Assembly: GCF_034702125.1 (NCBI RefSeq)
Contig: NC_085861.1
Span: 48,349,722-48,413,721, forward strand
DNA: 64,000 nucleotides
Source of the DNA: Engraulis encrasicolus
Taxonomy: Eukaryota; Chordata; Actinopteri; Clupeiformes; Engraulidae
Direction: 5' to 3'
This document shows positions 11,054 through 21,300 of the stretch, piece after piece (position 1 is the first letter of the stretch; each line of letters begins with the position of its first letter). The notes beneath the pieces are model-generated. The model saw only the letters and a program-made list of their open reading frames with translations, did no database searches and was not told where the DNA came from. The position numbers and the translations under genes were made by a program.

Positions 11054-13840
11054 GGGTAACACTTTACAATAAGGTTACGTGAGTAATGACGGAATAATGT
11101 CTAAAGTAATGATTGATTAATAGTGAATAAACATATGATTCATATATGCAGTAATGTCTACTCCATTAGTAGTCATGAATTATTCTTTGTTGGAGTAATA
11201 ATGATTCACTATGAAGTAAACGTGGTACGTCAAGGGTTAATTAATAGTGTGAGTTCCAAATGTTAATAAATCTTGTGTTAACATTGCAGAAAAAGATCTT
11301 ACTGTATCTTTCTGATCATATATGAATCAGACGGTGCATGAATAATAATGGAATGATATGGTCAGTAATTCCGATTCATGGTCTGTATTCATGGTGAAAT
11401 AAATAATTAATTATTTTTGCATTTTTAAGTAAATGTTGTTCATCGTTAATTAATTAATTGCAGGATTTTACAAATTCAGTATTACCACTGCGGAATACCC
11501 ATGGAACCATGTCCTCATATACAAAGGCCTCCAGAGATGGCTGTTTGCATCCAAACGTGAGACACATCTCACACATAAGCCAACCAGCAGACCCTGATCT
11601 GGAGAATCACACAATTTCTCTCCGAGTTCGCCTTCCTCTTGGGTGCCCTCTCACTCTTTCCATGGTCTGATTCAGGTATGACTGTCACTGGATCGATATG
11701 GCATGCCTTTTTTCCACAGTGGCAATACTGGATTAATAAAATCTTGCAATTAATTATCAACGATGAACCACATTTACTTAAAACTGTAAAAATAACTTAT
11801 TATTTATTTCACCATAAATACAGACCATGGATCAGAATTACTGACCATCATTCCATTATTACTCATGCACCGTTAACTAAGGTCTGATTCATATATGATC
11901 AGAAAGATATAGTATGATCTTTTTAACACATGATTTATTAACATTTGGAACTCACACTCTTAACTCATTGGCTGCCAGCCATTTTCATAAAAGAGTAACC
12001 CAGAGTGCCAGAGATTTTTCAGCATTTTGGGTGTTTTTTGGAGGCTCACAGAAAATTGAGTTCTGTGTCTATGTCAACACCATACCTATCAAAACACAGA
12101 TTAGACGCTCATCTGTCATCAGAAAAAAACGGTGTCTCTCTACCCCTTTCCGTTCTTTCATAATCATCTGTTGAAAATAAGTGGAATTCGCCAAAATGCT
12201 GTTTTCTAGCCAAAAAGCTGAGAAAACGCCATTTGAAGTTGACCTATAATTGCAAGTGTTTTTGCTCATAATGACACCGTCCTAACAACTCCAAACCTAT
12301 CAGATGCTATTACAGAGTCTCCTGTCATCTGTAGCCAGAACAAAAGATCGTTTGTATGGTCTTTTCAACCTAATAATGTACTGAAATATAACGGGGTGGA
12401 CTTGAAAACAAGAGTGTTTTGGTTTGTTGCTGGCGCGCACAATGGATCATGACAGCAGGTGCATGTAACTCATGTGAAATACTAAACTCACAGAAATACT
12501 GTCTCATAGTCCCTCTGTTTAGCCTGTAGTCCTCTCGTTGGGGAACAAACCACAGCTGATTTGTTTCCTCCTGTACCATGTGAACTGAGAGGCAGGCAGG
12601 CAGGCAGCACAACTTAGCTTACTGCTGCTTCTTTGGCAGAGCGGACAATTTGCAGATTGATGATTACAGTCATCATGTTTCTGCTATAGTGATCTTGTCA
12701 TATATTGTTCAATGAATTTTCTTTTGATAAAGTACTGATCACATATCCAACATTTCACAAGCCGATTGGAGTGAGGAAGGCTAGCTGGTCTGAGGCTAAG
12801 TGCAATGTTTTCTCAATGTGAGCTGAATGTATCTGACCAGACACAAAGGCTAGCCTACTCTGTTCCAAGAATCTGCAACCCCCCTGTCTTTTTGATGATA
12901 CAGTAAGCTGATCATACTATACAGATCCACAACTGCAACTGTAGAATGAGTAAAAATAGTTGACTTACCAAGGCTCCTTTATTTAGGCTTAGTTGTAAGT
13001 TGTTAGCGATTTCGTGCTAGCTAGCTAGCGTAGCAAACAAACATTCCCAACCGAGGTGACCACAAGTCCCGTGCATTTTCCTGTTAGATGATCTTTTGTA
13101 CACATCATCCTGATGTTGTGTAGGCTGATCACATTATCCAAAATGAAACAGTTGCCACACAGATCATCTCTGGTTGAACATGGTGTATTTTGGGCAAGCT
13201 AGTTACAATGCCTACTAGCTAGATGGCAACAAGGGGGTGTATTTTGATCATGAGAGGAAGTTTTTTTTTTTTGTCAGGCTCTGACACTAAAATCAGTAGA
13301 ATACCTGTGTTAAAATCAGAGGGCAAGAAAGTAGACTACTGTCACAGGTGCTTTACTTTCAAAAATGATTTTGCTATGCTACTTTTGAGATTATAATAGT
13401 AAAAAGGGATGTTTTTGTCTTGACATTTCCTCTTGATGTGAGCTAATGCCCTGCCCTGACTGTTCCTAAGGACACTTCTGCCACCTACAGGAACAGTTAG
13501 AACATGACTAGAGGCGTGAAATTAATACACAACATAGGTCAGACCGTCCTCAAGGCGTGGCTGTAAAAAAACGCAATTATCGGCGAAGGACGTCGAAGGC
13601 AGGGGGCGTCACTATTCGAAATGACGTCACTCGACGGCTAAGGCAGCCAATGAGTTAATTAACCCTTGACGTACCACGTTTACTTCATAGTGAATCATTA
13701 TTACTCCAACAAAGAATAATTCATGACAACTAATGAAGTAGACATTACTGCATACATGAATGATATGTTTATTCACTATTTATCAATCATTACTTCAGAC
13801 ATTATTCTGTCATCACGTAACCTTATTGTAAAGTGTTATC
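11054..13840. mobile_element. Foldback DNA element with arms of about 450 bp
   Basis: Left arm 11054-11500 begins GGGTAACACTTTACAATAAG and its reverse complement forms the right arm (11715-11962 plus 13655-13840). The loop (about 11500-11715) has no gene. The right arm is interrupted by the element at 11964-13654. A 7-bp flank match, ggaagtt, occurs at 11047-11053 and 13841-13847. 'ACACTTTACAATAAGG' ends are frequent in fish genomes. Non-autonomous. Confidence 0.8.
11964..13654. mobile_element. piggyBac-like non-autonomous element nested in the foldback arm
   Basis: Ends CTCATTGGCTGCC and GGCAGCCAATGAG, with TTAA on each side (11960-11963 and 13655-13658). The undisturbed opposite arm of the foldback element reads 'gggttaattaatagtgtgag' at this place, confirming the empty site. 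No transposase frame is visible in the 1691 bp, so it moved in trans. Confidence 0.82.
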
Positions 13841-13849
13841 GGAAGTTCT

Positions 13850-14665
13850 TATTTAAGTTCACCACAGATATTTAAGGAAGTAGAAATGTAAACTGGGGTG
13901 ATTTTTTCCCATGACACAAAACGCAGCACATGGAGAGGAATGGCATATGTGGGTGTTATCCACCAATTAAGCCTCTTCCACTGTCCTGCCACAACATAAG
14001 CCTGCAAAGATTTTGCCGAGCCTAACTTTGACAAAAAGAAGGCTAATGGGACTCATACTCTGACATCATGATCCCAAGATCAATAATTTTGGAACTGATA
14101 GCATCAAATTTGTATGGTGTTGGAGATGAATATGAAAGAAATACATGGCACCTAAAGTGAACCATGGTAGAGATACAGCTCTTATGTGGGGTTGCATGCC
14201 TACCGCTGGTGTTTGAGGGCTTTTATCGTTGATTAAATAATGAATTATCAATGTATTGCTCTACCAATAGCGAGTGTTACCATTACTCATTGATTCATTG
14301 TTTTTCATTGTGTAGCTTTCCATGATTACAATGACCCTAAACATATACCTAAGGCCAAAGTTACTTTTCTGAAGAGGTGAGAGTGATTCTGTGATTGAGT
14401 ATGACACCTGATCTGTGTACTGTATATGAAGTGTTTTGAAGTGACTTATCTGCTCATGTTCTATAGGTGACAAAACTTTATGCGTCCATTAAATGGTTAA
14501 TCTTATGGTGCAGGAACTTTACATATTTTTGTTCATAAAACTTTATTTGGGAGGGTTGTAGCTTTCATATGAGTGACCTCTGAAGCCAAGCGATTAATTG
14601 AAAGTCAGGTTATTAGCTGTTGTTCCAAAAACATGGATAGGCGACAAAACTTTCTGCAAGTAGTG
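13850..14665 (+). pseudogene. Tc1-like element remnant, right piece with decayed transposase
   Basis: Plus-strand translation with several stops and shifts still shows Tc1 blocks: about 14050-14205 contains SDHDPKINNFGTDSIKFVW and ALMWGCM, and about 14312-14350 contains HDYNDPKHIPK. These align with the catalytic-domain motifs of active Tc1 transposases. The right end 'ggataggcgacaaaac' is its inverted repeat. The part 14260-14665 recurs, inverted, at 53640-54060 beside copy C. It is oriented opposite to the fragment at 10850-11040, so the two may be separate insertions. Confidence 0.65.
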
Positions 14666-15225
14666 TAGTGCCACTTGACTTGAAAACCTGACCTGACCCA
14701 AAGATACTGTAATATACACTCAAGATTGGTTTCCTCTAACTCAGTTATTTTTTATGAAATGCCTTAATTTCATAGTTCCATATAAAGACATCCACTTCGC
14801 AACACATGCATGCAAAGCACCTCCAGACAGGAATGGATTAATGGAAGAACATTCCTATATGGGGCCTCACCAATGCAGTGACATAGTGTATTTCATTAAA
14901 CTCTACTGATACAGTATGCTGACATGCAAAACTGAGATTGAACTGAGATTGAACCTACATTTATGTATTTCATTAAAGTCTACTTTTATTCTCTCTTTAT
15001 TTCATTTAGCTGCTGTGGATTACATTAAACATAGACACTTGTTTATGTGGCAGCAACCAGAAATAAAGACTAATTTTTTCATTAGCTTTCATCTCATCTT
15101 CAGACTAATCCATCTCCTGGCAGGCTCCTGGCAGAACGCTGACTGTGGCACTGTCTGGTGTGGAAGGTTTCACATTCCAAAGGCACTAGATAATGTTTGG
15201 GGCTGGGCTTTGGTGGTAGCAAGGG

Positions 15226-15231
15226 TATAAG
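15226..15231 (+). promoter_or_regulatory. Putative TATA box of copy B
   Basis: TATAAG in 'aagggTATAAGaatggagttgag', 135-140 nt upstream of the start codon. The same element in the same context occurs in copy C (53098-53103, minus strand), and similarity between the two upstream regions extends for over 900 bp. Transcription start is inferred at about 15255. Confidence 0.6.
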
Positions 15232-15365
15232 AATGGAGTTGAGGCCACAGAGGAGCAGCACTTCTCAGCCCATCGAGCCAAACCATCACAACCAGCTCCG
15301 ACTCCGGAGGCCTTACGGATATAGACCCACTCAGAGAGAGCACGAGCAAGACCCTGACCGCCAGG

Positions 15366-18300
15366 ATGAGTCGCAGCCCAGAGAGGATTTCCTCGTACCG
15401 CCGGTATTTTGAAGAATGCACCACCGCCGGTGCAGCCACCTCCACCTCCCTGCAGATGAGGGTGTCCAGCCCCTCTCCTGTCCGCAGGGAGGTCCGAAGC
15501 CAGCGTGGGGCCAGCTACTCCCGCTCCTCAGCTGCAGCTGCCGGGGTCATGGCCGTGGGACGGAGGGCTGCCTCTGCCTCTGCCTCTCGCTCCTCCACTG
15601 CCTCCAAGTCCCTGATGGTGAGGTAAGACTTGATCTGCCTGCACCCCTCTGCTCTCGCCCTGGGGGAGAGAATACATGGATATCCCCCTGAGGTTCTGTG
15701 AAAATCATAGGTCTGCCATGCTTACAGGGTGTGGTGTGTGTGCCTGTAAGTGCATGTGAGGGTTGTTCCCATGGGATTAACTCAAAACAGAATGGCACGT
15801 TTTGGGACATTTTTTTCTTGTTGTAATAATTTTTCAATCATTTAATATATTTAGTCTTAATCAGTGATGACCAAATACAGTAGATCTCACCAAATTAGTC
15901 ATGGTTTTTGGACAGTGGTGGTGCCGGTGCCGTGGGTATGGCGATGTGCGGTGGACAGTCCGTGGATCTGGATGCCGTGGCCGCAGAGAACCAGGAGTTC
16001 CGGGGCACTCGTACTAGCCAGCGCAAGGAGATGATCGTGCTGAATGACAGGCTGGCTGCATACATCGAGAAGGCATGTGGATTGCATACATTTCCTCCTT
16101 CATATAACATGCTTTCTATTAACACATACAGTAGACAACAATAGCTGTCCTCCCAAGCTGTCATGATGGTGGAATATTGACATTTTCTGTATTTGAACTT
16201 GAACTCCAACAAGGCACACATTCACAGACACACACGTTGTACAGCATTTCGGTGACTAATTCGCAATCTACTGTATTTGACTGTAATGTTGCTGTGTTCT
16301 GAAAGTTTGCCATTTTTGACAGAATTTGTCAGATATGTTTATGTTTAGAGTGAGCTGCACAGACTACACAGACTGCCTGCCTATAAATGCTCCTTGTGAT
16401 GACAGAAACGTAGTGGAACTGGTCTTCCATATTCAAGCACTGCTGCAAATACACACACATATTTATTTGTGAATCTCCTCCCTGTCTGAAAAGGTTCGGT
16501 CACTGGAGTCACAGAATAAGGTTCTGGAGACAGAAATCGAGGGCCTGACAAACCGCTTCCTGAAGCCCACTGGCCTGCGCATGCTCTATGAAGAACAGCT
16601 GAGAGAACTGAGGAACCTTGCAGAACAGATGAGGAGAGAACGGGTATGAAGCACGCTGAAATCATAACTATACTATGGTTGGAAAGTTATCACCAAAATG
16701 CCCATTAAGGTGCTGTTTCCACGTAGCAGGATATTTTTTTAGCAGGGTATTTTTTTCTCCTGCGAGGTGTAAACGCAACATGTGGATAAAAAAAATCCCC
16801 CTAAAGACCCCTAAACAGGATATTTTTTTCTCCTGCTATTTTTTTCTCCTGCACCTGGATTTTTAAATATCTGCTACGTGGAAACGGAAGGCCAAAACCA
16901 ATGCAAAACCAATACAAGCAGGAGAAAAAAATATCCACATATAAAAATATCCAGCTACGTGGAAACGGCACCTAAGACTAACCTGGGCAAAGCTGGCTGT
17001 GGACTCCGTCAAACAGTCTGGCGAAAGCTAAGAGGAATCCGTCCCCATGGAGGGTAGGAGATGGTCTGATCTTACTCTGCCATTTAAATTCATTGGATTT
17101 CCGAATTCAAATTAAAAACCCATATTGTGCTTTATTAGCATGACTGTTACGATATAGCGTTGCAAAAGCATACAAATAACAAAACAAAAGTGTGAATAGC
17201 ATTACCTTAACCAATCAGCAACAGATTTTGCCGTTGACTTCTGCGTCACCACTCTGAATTAGTTAAAACAGTGAGCGAACTGAGCTTGGAGGCTGAGCTT
17301 GGCAAACAGAGCGTTGCCAGATGATGTGCGGACTCTAAATCTTTGGGTGGAGTGCATAGGATGGTGTCGCCAGGCTACATAAAGACAACTGTCAAAAACA
17401 CAGTCCAGTATATTTAAGATTACTAAGAAATCTTACAGAGCTGAGATGAGCAGGGAGCTGTGAATCTCACAGTTACATACCGTAAACCGCAACTATGCTA
17501 TAGCTAACCTTTGACCAGGGCCACAGACAGCTTTTACCGGGCCCACGACAGGGTGATTTGAACGGGCCCCCCCACCCCACAACAATGTAATGAGGACCCA
17601 ATTGTGGGCCTGGCCTCCACTTTCTCTGGGCCTGGGACAACTGACCCCTTTGTTCCCTCTCCTTGTCGGCTTCCCTGCCTGTTACATTCATAATGGTCAT
17701 GAAGACAGCAGCCAAGTCATGCAGCACATTCATGATAATTCATCCTTCATACAAACGCACATACCAATTTGGTGACTACAGTACTAGTAGTGGCCTTTAA
17801 CACATGCATGAAATTGGTTAGTGTCAAAGATTACAGAAGACATTACAGAAAAATATGGTTCTTCAACTATTGCTTGTTTTTCTACACTTTTAAGGACCTA
17901 GCTCTTGCCGCCAAGGACGCCACTGCTGCAGAGCTTGAGATGATTAAGGTGAAATATGAAGAAGCCATCGAACTGAGGAAGAAGGCTGAGATGGACATCG
18001 AGAACTTCCGCCCGGTCAGACATTTTGTTTTGTTGACATTTTGATGGGAACAGACATGCGTAGGCTACAAGTTGAAAATTAGCCTAAACGAAGGAGTACT
18101 GTACTTTCCCTGCCTCAGGTCATTTTTAAGTATGTGAGGTCTGTCAGTCAGTGCTTTCTGACAATGTTGTCGATGGTGTTTGAGGTGACAGCGAATACAT
18201 TTAAATTGTGTGTCTACAGGATGTTGATGCCGCCACTTCCTCCCGTATCGCCCTGGAGAAACAGCTGGAAAATCTCCAATTTGAACTTGAGTTCCTCAAG

Positions 18301-21300
18301 AGGATTCAAAGAGAGGTCAGAGTCATGACTTGGTCATCAGCAGTGTTGGGCGGTAAAGCATTACAAAAGTAATTAATTATTGTAATGCATTACTTTTTGC
18401 TGTAATCCAGTAATGTAAGGCATTACAGGGCAAATATCTGTAACATTTACTTAGTTACAATGCTAAATAACTGAAGTTACAAATGCATTACAATGACCTG
18501 GATTTTAATGGTAGTCAGTGTGGTGGGTCAGAAAGAAGCTATTCCTGAACCTGGTAGTTTTTAGTCTGCATGCTGCCAAAACACCTCCTGGATTGGAGGT
18601 GAAAAAGTCATGACTCATGAACTTGATTTACACTGTAAGAAATTGCCAGATCCATACAATTCCTACAGGCCTACAGTTATTTTGGCCAAAGTAACTAAAG
18701 TAATGCAACACATTTTAAATATAGTAACATTGTAGTGTAGGGGATTATTTTGAAAAGACAGTAACATGTAATCAGTAATGCATTACAGTTTTTGAGTAAC
18801 GTGCCCAACACTGGTCATGAGTGACAAGCCTGTATGGACTAGTCTAGTGCTTGTACATAACATCAATATATTATTTTGTGTGTGTGTTTTTTTAAAATAT
18901 TACTACTGTGTAAAATTGAAAGAAAAATGTCTGCACACTTAAATCCCCTTTGTGTTCTTTTTAATAATAGGCCAAACTTTCGGTCTCAGGTCGTTAATAT
19001 TACTACTAACATTTTTTTCTCTGTCTTTAATATTACTACAAAATTTTTTACAGGAAATTGAGGAACTGATGAAGCAGATCTATGCTGCCACCGCTGTCTC
19101 TAAAGATGGCTTCGGCCTCCCCGACCTTTCCAGTGCTCTTCAACAGATTCAGAGTGAATACGACACCATCGCCGCCAAGAATCTTCAGGTACCATAAAAA
19201 GGCACAAAACACAGCATCAATGATTCAGTAGATTAAATGTATATTTAACATTCAAGTCAAGTCAACTTTATTTATATTTCATACACATGTGCAACTCAAT
19301 GTGCTTTACAAATACAAAGAGCCTTTAAAAGTATTTAAAAGCCAAAGAAGATTTCAAACATTAAGATAAAACATATGGTAAAAAGAAGATGGAAATAAAA
19401 ACATATAATTTAAGCTAAGGTGAAATTAAATAATAATAATTTAAAAAAAACGCTGCGATAAAACATATGGTAGAATAAAACTTTCAACAGAGGGTGCATT
19501 TTTTATGTCATCTGGAAGATGGTTCCAAAGCTTTGCAGCATAGAAGCTAAAAGCTGCCTCCCCACACTTTGTTTTGACTCTTGGCATCACCAGCAAATTC
19601 TTCTCCGTTGACCTTAGTGACCTATATGGTGCATAAAGCTGAAACATATCCAGTAGATAGGTGGGTCCCATTCCATTTAATAATTTGAACACGAGAAGCA
19701 GTGCCTTAAAATCAATTCTGTAGCTTACTGGGAGCCAATGCAGTGATCTCAAGATTGGAGTAATGTGGTCAAACTTCCTTGTTTTAGTAACTACCCTTGC
19801 TGCTGCATTCTGGATTAATTGAAGCTGTTTGATGGTCTTTTTGGGGAGGCCTGAAAAAATACTATTGCAATAGTCAAGCTTACTAAAAATGAAGGCATGT
19901 ATTAGCTTCTCCAAATCATGCTTTAACATTAGGTTTCTAAATTTAGAAACATTTTTACGTGGTAAAATGCAGACTTACTAATGGTTTTAATGTGACTGAT
20001 GAAGCTTAGGTCACTGTCAATAAGGACTCCAAGGTTTTTAACCGTATCCTTTGTTTTCAGCCCCTTAGTTTCCAGGACAGTAGCAATCTTTTGTCTCTCC
20101 TCCTTTTTCCCAAATATAATAACTTCAGTTTTGTCTGTGTTTAGCTGGAGGAAATTGTGGGACATCCAATTGTTGATTTGGTCAACGCAATGATAGAGTG
20201 ATTCAAGGGGGGTGTAGTCATTGGGGGACATGGATAAATAGAGTTGGGTATCATCTGCATAGCAATGGTAATGTATTGAGTTATTCATGATAATGTGTCC
20301 CAGTGGGAGCATATATAGATTGAACAATAGTGGTCCCAAAATGGAACCCTGGGGGACCCCACAGTTCATCTGAGATGAGATGTGGCTACCAATGGCGACA
20401 AAGAAACTTCTTTGTTGTAGGTAGGATTTTAACCAGTTGATCACTATGCCAGTAAAGCCAACCCAGTGTTCGAGTCTATGTAATAGTATAGCGTGATCAA
20501 CTGTATCAAATGCTGCGCTTAAGTCTAAAAGCACCAGAACAGACATTTTGCCAGCATCAGAGTTCAGTCGTATGTCATTCATAACTTTAATAAGGGCGGT
20601 TTCAGTGCTGTGGTTGGCACGGAAACCTGAGCAGCTATTGGACGTTAGGAAGGCAGTTAATTGATTAAAACTATTTTTTCTATTATTTTACCCATGAATG
20701 GTAAATTAGATATGGGCCTATAGTTATTTAGTACCAATGGATCCAGGTTGTTCTTTTTTTAAGTAATGATTTTACAACAGCTTCTTTGAGACAGCCTGGG
20801 AATATGCCAGTTTGTAGTGAGGTGTTGATGATCTGAAGCAGGTCACGTGATATCAGGTGTAAGACGGATTTGAAGAAGGCTGTTCGTAGCATATCTAAGT
20901 CGGATGTAGAGGAGCTGAGACTTTGCACAGTTCTGCTAAGACTGTCCAAATCTAGCCTGATAAACCAGACTAAATGTGGATGTCTAATTTAGTCTGGCCT
21001 CGATGCATAATACATCCGAAGATTGTTGATGAGAACAACCTTCCCTCAAAACCCTGCCCACTTTGATTCAAAACACATCTCTGCATTGTAATTGGTTTGC
21101 CAGATTCATGGCATTCTGGCTTCATTGAATCATTATGCGAGGCCAGACCCACCCGTAGACAAAACATTTTGCCGTCCAGCGGGTGGCGCTGGTTCACCAG
21201 GCTAGTCCAAATCAACTAAATGAAAAGTTCTCATGGAGTTTAGAGACAACTTCACTGTATCAAAGTGGTCCACGTCATGGGCCAGTTGCACCTGTGTGCG

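Noticed and set aside
18907..19003. Small extra segment in intron 5 of copy B relative to copy A
   Set aside because: Flanked by 'aatattactac' on both sides, so it may be a small insertion or a local duplication; it was too short to classify.
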